DNA of 64,000 nucleotides from an uncultured Caulobacterales bacterium (GTDB taxonomy: Bacteria; Pseudomonadota; Alphaproteobacteria; Caulobacterales; Maricaulaceae): contig CALFUN010000007.1 in assembly GCA_937929915.1 (NCBI GenBank), forward strand, positions 62,001 to 126,000, read 5' to 3'. The notes under the pieces were generated by a model. The model made no database searches. It saw nothing but the letters and a program-made list of their open reading frames with translations, and was not told where the DNA came from. Below are positions 1-8,530 of the stretch, piece after piece (the first letter of the stretch is position 1; each line of letters starts with the position of its first letter). A program made the translations under genes and the position numbers.

Positions 1-137
1 AACGGCCAAGCTTTCGCGGACATATAAAGATCATGAGTCATAGCGCGCGATTAGGCCGAGATGGCCTGAACGTCAAGCATGTGTCACTGAAGATAAAACG
101 TCAGATGCAAAAAGACAGCAAAAAAAAGGCGGCCTGC

Positions 138-908
138 CTATCGTTTCCACGTAAATGATAGCGCCGCAGCATCTTCTTTATATGTAAACTCATCCGATGT
201 TGCCGCGCGGCGAAGATAGGACAATGATAAATCCGCACCGCCCACACGATAACCAAGCCCCGCCTTCGCATCTCCGACAAAAACACGGTCTTGTAGCGAA
301 AATCCGTCCCGCGTAAATTCATTCACGCTTGATCCTGAGTAATTGACGCTTTCAGCATCCGCCCCAGCAAAGAAATACCATGTATTATTATCCAAAGCTG
401 AACCCGACTGCGTTTTTTTACTAAATTCAAGCACACCGCCGACTAATGCCGATGACCCATCATCTGTTACCCGTAGCGCGGCGCGTGGACGTAATGAAAT
501 CCCGAGTTTTTTTCGAGCATCCGTAGAAATTAATGTCGTCAAACCCAAATCAGAACGAGAGCCCGCCGTCACACAGCTGCCTTGGCCTGTAATACAAGCT
601 GTATCGAGTACATCCAAATTAAAGACACCCGAGCCAATAACGTCATTAGGAAGGTCAATCACAGGTAAATTGAGGTTTTGCCCTAAAATATCTGCATTAT
701 TTGTCGATGTTGGTAGGTTAAATTTCAGCCCTGTTGACAGCGGCGTGGTGCTTTGGGAGGCAATTTGCGTCGATGGCAGGGACGATGCCTCTTGGGCATG
801 CACCGTGCCTGACATAGCCATCACCATGCCTGTAATGATGAGACATAAAGGCACAAACCTTTTTTGTTTCAAAGGCTTAACTGATGATATATGCCCCACT
901 ACAGACAA
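138..908 (-). CDS. Secreted protein, possible outer-membrane (LpxR/DUF2219-like) family
   Basis: 256 aa. A basic N-terminus is followed by a hydrophobic stretch (about residues 19-37) and a likely signal peptidase I site after VHA38, so the protein is exported. The middle is Ser/Thr/Asn-rich. The last 90 residues carry short alternating hydrophobic/polar strands (WYFFAGADAESVNYSG, GLGYRVGGADLSLSYLRR) ending in FTWKR, which looks like a small beta-barrel end. The C-terminal pattern resembles the end of lipid A deacylase LpxR (DUF2219), but the protein is shorter than LpxR and I could not place the catalytic residues, so the family is tentative. The stop codon lies inside a GC-rich stem followed by eight T on this strand, a weak terminator. 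Its promoter must lie in the 0.3 kb between it and the end of nrdA. Confidence 0.72.
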   Translation of the reverse strand: MSVVGHISSVKPLKQKRFVPLCLIITGMVMAMSGTVHAQEASSLPSTQIASQSTTPLSTGLKFNLPTSTNNADILGQNLNLPVIDLPNDVIGSGVFNLDVLDTACITGQGSCVTAGSRSDLGLTTLISTDARKKLGISLRPRAALRVTDDGSSALVGGVLEFSKKTQSGSALDNNTWYFFAGADAESVNYSGSSVNEFTRDGFSLQDRVFVGDAKAGLGYRVGGADLSLSYLRRAATSDEFTYKEDAAALSFTWKR

Positions 909-1210
909 ATTTCGCTCTCTCTTTCAACCATAATACATCTACATTATAAAATGACAGACGATGATTTATACCACATTTCAAGCCTATGTCGAAATAATAG
1001 CCCTTACGGTTCATTAATAATCATCAAATCATCTTTAAAACGCATTGATAATTTTCACATGCCATAAAACTCTATATTATAACAATAGAAACAAGGCACA
1101 GTAGACTGGGAAAAAATTATCGGGTGTGATTTAAGTCACACTGACTTAAAAAATATGAAAAAAACCGGCAAATGCCGGCCTTTTTATCATAAAATTTATA
1201 AGGTTTGCGG
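909..1210. other. Intergenic region between the secreted protein and nrdA
   Basis: 302 bases, AT-rich. It holds the nrdA terminator (1157-1185) and, beyond it, presumably the promoter of the leftward secreted-protein gene. An inverted repeat of ttaagtcac/gtgacttaa type lies around 1131-1149. I see no gene or RNA in it. Confidence 0.6.
1157..1185 (-). terminator. Rho-independent terminator of nrdA
   Basis: The stem ccggc/gccgg (1165-1169 with 1174-1178) closes a four-base loop and is followed on the minus strand by a seven-base T run. It sits 26 bases after the nrdA stop. A five-base T run on the plus side makes it usable in both directions. Confidence 0.85.
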
Positions 1211-3124
1211 CTACTGACAGGAAATACATTCCCCGTAATTTGTCGGCGCGGCTTTTTCCATGGCAAGCTCCATATCGCTCTTATCTTCTTTACCCGCAAA
1301 TGATGCGCGCTGAACGGATTTAGACCGGCAATAATACAGCGATTTCACGCCTTTTTCCCAAGCTGTCCAATGCAACATATGCAAATCCCACTTATCGACA
1401 TCCCCCGGAATGAAAATATTGAGCGATTGCGCTTGGCAGATTTGCGGCGCACGATCCGCAGCATGTTCAATTACCCAACGTTGATCAATTTCAAACGCCG
1501 TCCGAAATGTCATCTTCTCATGCTCATTCAGATCGTCCAAATGCTGCACAGACCCTTCATTTTCTAAAATTGTCGCCCAAATACCTTTTGTATTTAGACC
1601 TTTTTCTTCCAATAAAGCCTCAAGATGACGATTTTTCACCGTAAATGACCCTGATAACGTCTTATGCGTATAAACATTGGCTGGAATTGGCTCAATCCCT
1701 GCTGATGTGCCGCCGCAAATAATCGAAATTGAGGCCGTAGGCGCAACCGCCATTTTATGCGAAAATCGCTCTGGCTCGCCCATATCTGCAGCATCAGGAC
1801 ACGCGCCGCGTTCTTCAGCCAAAACTTTAGACGCCTTATCCGCGCCGCGGCGCAAATGGTTAAATAGCCGATTATTAAAAGATTTTGCCAAAGCACTTTC
1901 AAACGGAATACCTTTGGCTTGCAGGCGCGAATGGAACCCCATCACGCCCAAACCAACAGAGCGCTCACGCATCGCAGAATAGGCTGCATCCGCCATGCTA
2001 TCAGGCGCGTTTTGAATGAAACTCTCCAAAACATTATCCAAGAAGCGCATAATATCTTCGATAAAACCCTCTTCTTTATGCCAGTCATCCCACTTCTCAG
2101 CATTGACGGAAGATAGGCAGCAAACTGCTGTGCGTTGCTTGCCATATTTATCGAGCCCAGTTGGCAGCATAATTTCGGCACATAGGTTAGATTGCTGCAC
2201 CTTCAAACCTGCATCACGTTGATGCTTGGCCAATGCTTTATTCACTGTGTCAGAGAAAATCATATAAGGCTCGCCTGTTTGTAGACGCATTTCTAAAATT
2301 TTCTGCCATAATTTACGGGCATTGATCTTTTTGATCTCCTCGCCTGTATGCGGGCTGATTAAACCAAACTCTTCATCTTTGCGTACAGCATCCATAAAGG
2401 CATCTGTTATGTTCAGACCATGATGCAGGTTCAAGGATTTACGGTTAAAGTCGCCAGACGGCTTACGAATTTCTAAAAACTCTTCGATTTCCGGATGGTG
2501 AATATCCAGATACACAGCCGCAGAGCCGCGGCGCAAGGACCCTTGAGAAATCGCCAGCGTGAGGCTGTCCATCACACGAATGAACGGGATAATCCCAGAT
2601 GTATGGCCTGCGCGGCCTATTTTTTCACCTATTGAGCGTACATTGCCCCAATATGTCCCGATACCTCCGCCATTTGACGCAAGCCAAACATTTTCTGTCC
2701 AAGCATGTACAATACTATCAAGACTATCATCAACGGCATTTAGGAAACAAGAAATCGGCAGGCCGCGATCCGCTCCGCCATTGGATAAAACAGGCGTTGC
2801 GGGCATGAACCAAAGCTTTGACATATAATCATAGAGACGCTGCGCGTGGGCTGTATCATCAGCATAAGCAACAGCAACGCGTGAAAACATGTCTTGGAAG
2901 CTCTCATTGGGCAGTAAATAGCGGTCCAGTAAAGTACGCTTGCCAAAATCAGTCAGCAAATCATTGCGGGACTTATCTTGACGCGGCGCTTCAATATCTG
3001 CGGCCCGTACAACATCTGGTTTTGGCGAACAGCTCATTTGCGCTGACTCTACCATAGACGCATCTATTTCGGCTAGCTCTGCTCTCGCTAACGCGTCTTG
3101 AAAGTCATCATTTTCAGTCATCAT
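1211..3124 (-). CDS. nrdA: Ribonucleoside-diphosphate reductase, alpha (large) subunit, class I
   Basis: 637 aa. Catalytic subunit of aerobic ribonucleotide reductase, reducing NDPs to dNDPs with a radical supplied by NrdB (not in this window). Active-site landmarks are in order: Cys126 in GLPISCF and Cys336 in CCLSS (the redox pair), Asn313-x-Cys315-x-Glu317 in NLCAEI (thiyl radical site), the radical-transfer Tyr pair in SLYYCRS near the C-terminus, and the swinging-arm cysteines 633 and 636 in the final ECISCQ. There is no N-terminal ATP-cone domain before about residue 50, so the usual dATP activity site seems absent, as in many alphaproteobacterial enzymes of this length. Starts at 3124 and 3121 are both possible (ATGATG). 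An NrdR box lies about 110 bases upstream. Confidence 0.96.
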   Translation of the reverse strand: MMTENDDFQDALARAELAEIDASMVESAQMSCSPKPDVVRAADIEAPRQDKSRNDLLTDFGKRTLLDRYLLPNESFQDMFSRVAVAYADDTAHAQRLYDYMSKLWFMPATPVLSNGGADRGLPISCFLNAVDDSLDSIVHAWTENVWLASNGGGIGTYWGNVRSIGEKIGRAGHTSGIIPFIRVMDSLTLAISQGSLRRGSAAVYLDIHHPEIEEFLEIRKPSGDFNRKSLNLHHGLNITDAFMDAVRKDEEFGLISPHTGEEIKKINARKLWQKILEMRLQTGEPYMIFSDTVNKALAKHQRDAGLKVQQSNLCAEIMLPTGLDKYGKQRTAVCCLSSVNAEKWDDWHKEEGFIEDIMRFLDNVLESFIQNAPDSMADAAYSAMRERSVGLGVMGFHSRLQAKGIPFESALAKSFNNRLFNHLRRGADKASKVLAEERGACPDAADMGEPERFSHKMAVAPTASISIICGGTSAGIEPIPANVYTHKTLSGSFTVKNRHLEALLEEKGLNTKGIWATILENEGSVQHLDDLNEHEKMTFRTAFEIDQRWVIEHAADRAPQICQAQSLNIFIPGDVDKWDLHMLHWTAWEKGVKSLYYCRSKSVQRASFAGKEDKSDMELAMEKAAPTNYGECISCQ

Positions 3125-3234
3125 GTCCGTTTTCCCCCGATCAGATATATAAATTTTTCGTCAAACTATCCCCAAGCTCAATCAACGATTTGAGCCTTAA
3201 ACTCGCTTTAGAGAAAACGAAGCAGGGACGCTTC

Positions 3235-3250
3235 TGTCTATATATAGTGG
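3235..3250 (-). promoter_or_regulatory. NrdR box upstream of nrdA
   Basis: The 12-base core ctatatatagtg matches positions 4-15 of the NrdR consensus (acacwatatatwgtgt). It lies 110 bases from the nrdA start, where the ATP/dATP-sensing repressor NrdR normally acts. NrdR boxes usually occur in pairs about 31 bases apart. Only one clear copy is visible here, with a degraded candidate (acacctagtat) at 3271. Confidence 0.75.
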
Positions 3251-3528
3251 TCATTTCTCGTTACTCGTCAACACCTAGTATCTTCTTATAAGGTGAAAAA
3301 TAGTTACTGAATCCTTAAGCTGTTGGAATTTCTGTAAATTTTTATTTTAACGCCAGCCATGAAAGCTGCATAAAGCCTAAACGTGAAATGCCGCCTTGTG
3401 TTTTCACATCATTTTGCGAGAAATCTTAAACTTTGGGCCGTCTTTTTTCTCAAATTTATCGCTTAATCTTGTTGCACTTACGGAATGAACCGAGTTTAAA
3501 TCGTAAAATTATAAATTTTATACAAGAA

Positions 3529-3537
3529 TTATACACA
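3529..3537 (+). promoter_or_regulatory. DnaA-type box
   Basis: ttatacaca matches the ttatncaca DnaA consensus at every fixed base. It lies in the AT-rich part of the nrdA/glycosyltransferase intergenic region. DnaA control of dNTP-synthesis genes is known in Caulobacter. A single nine-base match can occur by chance. Confidence 0.4.
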
Positions 3538-3663
3538 GGGTGATTCTTACACAAAACGCGGCGCTAGCCAAATACAGGTGAATGTGACAGATTTGCCGAA
3601 AGTCCCCTGCCAAGCTTTTAATAGGCTATATAGATTTATGTTCACAAGGCGCTAAAGAGCTGT

Positions 3664-4824
3664 ATGAAAATCCTTATCGTTACCGATGCGTGGCATCCGC
3701 AAATGAACGGCGTTGTCCGTACACTCGAAAAAACGGCTGAGAACTTAAAGCTATCTGGCCATAGCGTAGAGGTTATCGCGCCATCAGATGGATATTGGAC
3801 GCTCCCTTTACCCACCTATCCAGATATTCGGTTAGCGCTCTTTGCCAAGCGTGATATAGAACGGCGGATTATCCGTTTTGGCCCTGAGGCCATTCATATC
3901 GCTACAGAAGGCCCGCTAGGACAAGCCGCGCGCGCATTATGCTTGCGATGGGGCATGCCGTTCACGACAAGCTACCACACAAAATTTCCTGAATATATTA
4001 AAGCGCGCTTTCCTTTCATCCCTTTAAAACTGCCATATAAATTTGTGCGCGACTTCCATAATTCTGGCGGACGCACCATGGTGACAACCCCGTCTATGGT
4101 TGAATTTTTACAAGCCCGCCATTTCACCAATCTTGCCGCTTGGGCGCGCGGTGTCGATACGGACTTATTCCACCCGAACAAACGCGCCGCTAAAATTAAT
4201 GATGAAACAGATACATATAAAGGGCTAACGCGTCCCATTTGGATCAATATTGGCCGCATAGCCGTCGAGAAAAACATCAAAGCCTTTTTAGACCTCGACC
4301 TACCTGGCTCTAAAGTTGTTATTGGAGAGGGGCCGCAGCGCAAAGAACTGGAACGCAAACATCCCGGTGTGAAGTTTACAGGCGCAAAATTTGGCGAAGA
4401 CCTTGCCAAACATTTTGCCGATGCCGATGTATTTGTATTTCCCTCTAAAACTGACACATTTGGATTGGTTATCATTGAAGCCATGGCAACTGGGACGCCC
4501 GTTGCCGCCTATCCAGTTTCAGGGCCGATTGATATTATACCCGATAGCGGAGCAGGTATTGTCGACAATGACCTTAAAACAGCGTGCTTAAACGCGCTAA
4601 AACTCTCTCGCGAAGATACGCGCAATCATGCCTTGAAATATAGCTGGTCTGCGGTGTCGACTGTATTTTTTGATTATCTCACACCAGAATATGAACCTAT
4701 CGCCCGCAGACGATGGCGGCGCACCAGACGGCTCATGCGTCTTGCCAGCAGTCCCTATCATTTCATAAAACGCAATATAAGACGGTTTTGGCGAATAATA
4801 CGCGGCAAAAGCGTCCCTAAATAA
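3664..4824 (+). CDS. Glycosyltransferase family 4 (GT-B fold)
   Basis: 386 aa. The N-terminal Rossmann half begins KILIVTDAWHPQMNGVVRTL, the GT4 acceptor-domain signature. The C-terminal nucleotide-sugar half carries the E-x7-E type motif in DTFGLVIIEAMATGTP. The conserved TSYHTKFPEY segment (near residue 105) resembles the GT4 enzymes that glycosylate diacylglycerol or mannosylate lipid acceptors in alphaproteobacteria. The last 40 residues are strongly basic (RRRWRRTRR), suitable for peripheral membrane binding. It is followed 90 bases later by a START-like protein and a GT2 enzyme on the same strand, suggesting glycolipid or envelope work. The exact sugar and acceptor cannot be read from sequence. 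Confidence 0.88.
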   Translation: MKILIVTDAWHPQMNGVVRTLEKTAENLKLSGHSVEVIAPSDGYWTLPLPTYPDIRLALFAKRDIERRIIRFGPEAIHIATEGPLGQAARALCLRWGMPFTTSYHTKFPEYIKARFPFIPLKLPYKFVRDFHNSGGRTMVTTPSMVEFLQARHFTNLAAWARGVDTDLFHPNKRAAKINDETDTYKGLTRPIWINIGRIAVEKNIKAFLDLDLPGSKVVIGEGPQRKELERKHPGVKFTGAKFGEDLAKHFADADVFVFPSKTDTFGLVIIEAMATGTPVAAYPVSGPIDIIPDSGAGIVDNDLKTACLNALKLSREDTRNHALKYSWSAVSTVFFDYLTPEYEPIARRRWRRTRRLMRLASSPYHFIKRNIRRFWRIIRGKSVPK

Positions 4825-4914
4825 TCAATAATCCCAACCACATTTATCACCTAGCACAATGCGTTTCACTCAAGTTTGATTTGCGTGTGAATAGGTCCGC
4901 AGTCATAGAAGCGC

Positions 4915-5634
4915 ATGACAAAACTTCGGACAGCCCTTGGCCCTTCTTTGGCCGTCATCGTGATAAGCAGCTATATGGTTAGCGTCTCTGCTTTGGCGAA
5001 AGTTACAGATGATATGTCCGTGAAAACACCTCCTATTTTGTCGCCTTACAATTTAACGCAAGAACAAATCGCAACATTAGACATGGATGTCCCTATCCTT
5101 GATATTTGGGAAGGCGCAATGAATCGTAATATTGTCGAAGTGTTTGGCGCTATAGATGTAAATGCCTCTCCCCAGCAGCTTTGGGACATTATGAAAAATT
5201 GTGAGCTGCAACTGCAAATCATCTCAAACATGACAAGATGTGAGATTCAAAAACAAGATGTCGCCGCTGGGTGGGATGAACGTGTGCAAGTCCTCAAAAT
5301 TGGACGTTTCCTTCCGCGCGTAAAGTCAAAATTTCGGTCTGAATATACACCATATCGGACCATTAAAATCACACGGACAGGCGGAGATTTATCCGTATTG
5401 GACGGAATTTGGAGCCTATCCTCGACTCATGACAACCAAACTCGCATTGCGTATCGGGCACGGTTAAAGCCAAAACTCCCTGTCCCGCGCAAATTGATGC
5501 AAAAAGCAACTCGTAAAGATATGCCTGCAATCTTAATGAACCTTCGGGATTTAGCGGAAAACCGTAACACGCAAACTCAGCCAAGTGATACCTCGCCGCA
5601 TACAACCACGTCGACAACACGGCCAATGCCGTGA
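4915..5634 (+). CDS. Exported START/SRPBCC-like (polyketide cyclase/dehydrase family) protein
   Basis: 239 aa. A hydrophobic N-terminus (residues 8-28, cleavage plausible around ALA-KV) indicates export. Residues about 75-215 show the SRPBCC (cyclase/dehydrase) pattern: an initial strand EVFGAIDVNASPQQLWDIM, then the helix-grip layout of strands WDERVQVL, SEYTPYRTIKITR and GIWSLSS, and a C-terminal helix (PAILMNLRDLA). Such folds bind a hydrophobic ligand, often a lipid. The tail is Thr/Ser-rich. Its stop overlaps the start of the next glycosyltransferase (TGATG), so the two are translationally coupled and a lipid-handling role alongside sugar transfer is a fair inference. Confidence 0.82.
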   Translation: MTKLRTALGPSLAVIVISSYMVSVSALAKVTDDMSVKTPPILSPYNLTQEQIATLDMDVPILDIWEGAMNRNIVEVFGAIDVNASPQQLWDIMKNCELQLQIISNMTRCEIQKQDVAAGWDERVQVLKIGRFLPRVKSKFRSEYTPYRTIKITRTGGDLSVLDGIWSLSSTHDNQTRIAYRARLKPKLPVPRKLMQKATRKDMPAILMNLRDLAENRNTQTQPSDTSPHTTTSTTRPMP

Positions 5635-6386
5635 TGACACCCTCTATTGCCGTCATTATCCCTGTCTATAAAGATGACACAACATTGACGGCCTTATTGC
5701 AAAACCTACGTAATCTGGATGTAGCCGAAATCATCATTGCTGACGGCGAGGCACGCCAGCATATGCCGCAGAGCCTGCAGCTTCAAATCTGCGATAATAT
5801 CCGCTCAAAGCTTATATGGTTAGCCGCAACGCCCAAAGGCCGCGGCCCGCAAATCCAAGCAGGTATAGAGCGCGCCCAATCTGATTATATATTGATATTA
5901 CACGCCGATAGTCATTTAGACTCAAACGCAGCACACGCCATTCGCAGCAATCTTGCAAAGCGCCACATAAGCCTTGGGACATTTACGTTAAAATTCGATA
6001 CAAAACGCAGAGTGTTCTCCTTATTTGCATGGATAAGCCGCATAGATAGCACCCTAACAACTTTTGGCGACCAAGGGTTTTTCTTTCGCCGCAAGGATTA
6101 CAAGGCATTAGATTTAGATTTAAGACTATTTCCATTACTCGAAGATGTCGCCTTGCGCCGCGCCTTCAAACAAACAGGCCGTATCACGCGATCGCGAATT
6201 ATCATTATGACCTCTACGCGTAGATTCATGCAGCGCGGGATTTGGGCAACACAATTATTTAACGCTCAAATTTTATGGCGTTATATGCGCGGGCAGACCC
6301 CCGCCACGCTTTACCGCGCTTATTACCAAACCCCAATAGATACACCGCGAACAGCCCTAAAAAAGCCTGTAACAAAACGCGCCTAA
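5634..6386 (+). CDS. Glycosyltransferase family 2, TIGR04283-like
   Basis: 250 aa from ATG 5634 (a GTG at 5631 adds one residue). GT-A fold: the start SIAVIIPVYKDDTTLTALL is typical GT2, and LILHADSHLD holds the metal-binding DxD-type site. FGDQGFFFRR, the LLEDVALRRAF acidic helix and the STRRFMQRGIW segment match the TIGR04283 (rSAM/selenodomain-associated) transferases. The usual DGGSTDGT loop is reduced to ADGE. The start overlaps the previous stop by one base. Substrate unknown. The basic C-terminus suggests membrane association. Confidence 0.86.
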   Translation: MTPSIAVIIPVYKDDTTLTALLQNLRNLDVAEIIIADGEARQHMPQSLQLQICDNIRSKLIWLAATPKGRGPQIQAGIERAQSDYILILHADSHLDSNAAHAIRSNLAKRHISLGTFTLKFDTKRRVFSLFAWISRIDSTLTTFGDQGFFFRRKDYKALDLDLRLFPLLEDVALRRAFKQTGRITRSRIIIMTSTRRFMQRGIWATQLFNAQILWRYMRGQTPATLYRAYYQTPIDTPRTALKKPVTKRA

Positions 6387-6436
6387 TCCAGTTTCACAAA
6401 GCTTGCCATATTCACAAAAGCTAGATATGGGCAATT

Positions 6437-7075
6437 ATGTTTGATTTGGCTTTATTCTTGTCGGCTTTTACGACTCTTTTCGTCATTATTGACCCCCCAG
6501 GCTGTGCGCCAATTTTTGCGACATTAACCCAAGACACGTCTAAAAAACATCAACGCGATATGGCGTTTAAGTCTGTTGCAGTAGCCTCTGTGATCTTGAT
6601 CGGCTTTGCTTATGCTGGAAAGTTCTTATTCGCCAAACTTGGCATTAGCCTCAATGCGCTGCGCATAGCTGGCGGTATCATGCTCTTTATCATTGGTCTT
6701 AACATGGTATTTGAAAAACGCACCGAAAAGCGCGAAGACCGCGCCGAAGGTGTACTCGAAGACATCTCAGACCCCGAAGATATTTCTGTGTTTCCCATGG
6801 GTATTCCGATGATTGCAGGGCCAGGGACAATGGCCTCCATTTTATTGCTGAAATCCCGTGCGGCTGAAACGGGCAGTGAACTCGCCGTCATTGCCGCCTT
6901 AATCGCTGTGTTAGTGATTACCCTAATTAGCTTTCTAATCGCAGGGCCATTAATGAAGCTTATGGGCAAAACATTCACTAATGTCTTGACCCGCGTTCTA
7001 GGTATATTGCTCGCGACCTTAGCCACGCAATTTATTATTGATGGCATTAAAGGCGCACTATTTCAGGCCATATAG
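6437..7075 (+). CDS. MarC family integral membrane protein (UPF0056)
   Basis: 212 aa with six hydrophobic segments. The first contains FVIIDPPGCAPIFATLT, the MarC/UPF0056 signature, and the repeated half contains FPMGIPMIAGPGTMASILL. A charged cytoplasmic loop (residues about 95-115, EKREDRAEGVLED) separates the halves. MarC proteins are inner-membrane proteins once linked, wrongly, to multiple antibiotic resistance; their transport substrate is not settled. It lies 50 bases after the GT2 gene and converges on astD. Confidence 0.9.
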   Translation: MFDLALFLSAFTTLFVIIDPPGCAPIFATLTQDTSKKHQRDMAFKSVAVASVILIGFAYAGKFLFAKLGISLNALRIAGGIMLFIIGLNMVFEKRTEKREDRAEGVLEDISDPEDISVFPMGIPMIAGPGTMASILLLKSRAAETGSELAVIAALIAVLVITLISFLIAGPLMKLMGKTFTNVLTRVLGILLATLATQFIIDGIKGALFQAI

Positions 7076-7082
7076 CGAGCCG

Positions 7083-8513
7083 CTAAAAACCAACCATCTT
7101 TGGCGCAAGGGCTTGCGGCGCTGTCTGGCTGGCTTGTGGCCACGCACAATAATCTGCCGCGTAATAAGCCGATGGCTTATGATTGCCCGACAAGCCTGGC
7201 CCGCCAAATGGTAGCGAGGAAGCCGCACCTGTCGTTGGTTTATTCCAATTTAAAATACCTGCCTTCATCTCCATTTGCGCGCGCGCCCATAAATCGGCAT
7301 CATCGCTCACCAAACCGCCCGCTAGCCCAAATCGCGTATCATTGGCGCGTGTAAATGCCGTATCTATATCAGCCGCGCGGATAATTTGTAAAATAGGGCC
7401 AAATAATTCCTCATCAGGCGCGGCGGCCTGTGTGACATCAATCATAGCGGGGCGCAAAAATGCTCCCTTTGGATCGGGCCGTTCTAAAGCTTTAATGGAT
7501 GTTCCGCCTTTGGCGATTAACATCGCTTCGAAATCTACCGCCGCTTGCGCTGATCGCGTAGAGACGACTGGCCCCATAAATACCTCTTCATGCCACGGGC
7601 CAATCGTCACATCTTCTATCCGCGCTAAAATCGCAGCAATAACATCATCGCCAAATTTGCCTTCAGGCAAAATAAGTCGCCTTGTGCAAGAACAGCGCTG
7701 CCCGCTTGTGATAAAAGCCGACATAAAAGCAATGTCTGCCGCCGCGCTAACGTCTGTTGGCTGCGCAATAATTAAAGGGTTATTACCGCCCATTTCAAGT
7801 GCGAGCATAATATCTGGACGCCCGCCAAAATGCTTATGAAACGCAGCCCCTGTTTGTGCAGAGCCTGTAAATAATAGTCCGTCAATATCCGCATGTAGCA
7901 AAGCTCCGCCTGTCTCACGCCCGCCGTGAACAAGGTTTAACACCCCGTCTGGCAAGCCTGCCGCACTAAAAGATTCGATCATAATTTGCGCAATAGTCGG
8001 GGTAAGTTCAGATGGCTTGAATATCGCCGTATTCCCCGCTAGCAACGACGGAACAATATGGCCATTGGGCAAATGACCCGGAAAATTAAATGGCCCAAAC
8101 ACAGCCAGAACGCCGTGCGGGCGATGGCGCAAGGACATCCCCTCTTTAATATGATGACCTGTGCGCTCTTCATAAGCCTGAATAGAAATTGCAATCTTGC
8201 CTGCCATAGCCCCCGCTTCTGTACGAGCCTCCCAGAGCGGTTTGCCCATATCGCGAGAAATCGCCAAAGCCAAAGCCTCTTTGCGCGCGATAAGCGCTTC
8301 GCTATATCGCTTTAAAATATTCGCGCGGGCCGTAAACTCTGTACGTGACCAATCATGAAACGCAGCTCTCGCAGATTTTACAGCCGCTGCGACTTGGGCT
8401 GCATCGCCTGCATGGCCTTGCCAGACAGTTTCGCCTGTCGCCGGACAAATACTTTCAAAACCTGCGCCGTTACCCGATTGCCACTCACCTGAAATATAAA
8501 CGTCATGTGTCAT
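7083..8513 (-). CDS. astD: N-succinylglutamate 5-semialdehyde dehydrogenase
   Basis: 476 aa. Fourth step of the arginine succinyltransferase (AST) pathway: oxidises succinylglutamate semialdehyde to succinylglutamate with NAD. Aldehyde dehydrogenase landmarks are present: Asn143 in FGPFNFPGH, the FTGSAQTG cofactor turn (215-222), general base Glu240 in ALEMGGNNPL and nucleophile Cys274 in SGQRCSCTRR. The N-terminal YISGEW and overall length fit AstD better than other family members, and it is the last gene of the astA-astB-M20-astD operon, 17 bases after the peptidase gene. Confidence 0.94.
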   Translation of the reverse strand: MTHDVYISGEWQSGNGAGFESICPATGETVWQGHAGDAAQVAAAVKSARAAFHDWSRTEFTARANILKRYSEALIARKEALALAISRDMGKPLWEARTEAGAMAGKIAISIQAYEERTGHHIKEGMSLRHRPHGVLAVFGPFNFPGHLPNGHIVPSLLAGNTAIFKPSELTPTIAQIMIESFSAAGLPDGVLNLVHGGRETGGALLHADIDGLLFTGSAQTGAAFHKHFGGRPDIMLALEMGGNNPLIIAQPTDVSAAADIAFMSAFITSGQRCSCTRRLILPEGKFGDDVIAAILARIEDVTIGPWHEEVFMGPVVSTRSAQAAVDFEAMLIAKGGTSIKALERPDPKGAFLRPAMIDVTQAAAPDEELFGPILQIIRAADIDTAFTRANDTRFGLAGGLVSDDADLWARAQMEMKAGILNWNKPTTGAASSLPFGGPGLSGNHKPSAYYAADYCAWPQASQTAPQALAPKMVGF

Positions 8514-8530
8514 AATGGATCTTTACCCAA

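Larger units (their letters stand above)
3125..3663. other. Long divergent intergenic region (nrdA / GT4)
   Basis: 539 bases between two divergent genes. It contains an NrdR box (3235-3250), a TTAA-N7-TTAG element resembling a CtrA half-conserved site (3197-3211) and a DnaA-type box (3529-3537). No convincing ORF or RNA gene was seen. The promoter of the rightward glycosyltransferase is probably near 3600-3640, where ctatata-type sequence precedes its start. Confidence 0.6.

Noticed and set aside
343-933. 196-codon frame on the plus strand
   Set aside because: It is the complement of the secreted protein gene on the minus strand, which has a signal peptide and a coherent C-terminus; the plus frame has no domain features.
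3271-3286. Second NrdR box (acacctagtatcttct)
   Set aside because: Only the first half matches and the spacing of 36 bases does not fit the usual phased pair.
3972-4484. 170-codon frame opposite the GT4 gene
   Set aside because: It lies wholly inside a well-supported glycosyltransferase and shows no family pattern.
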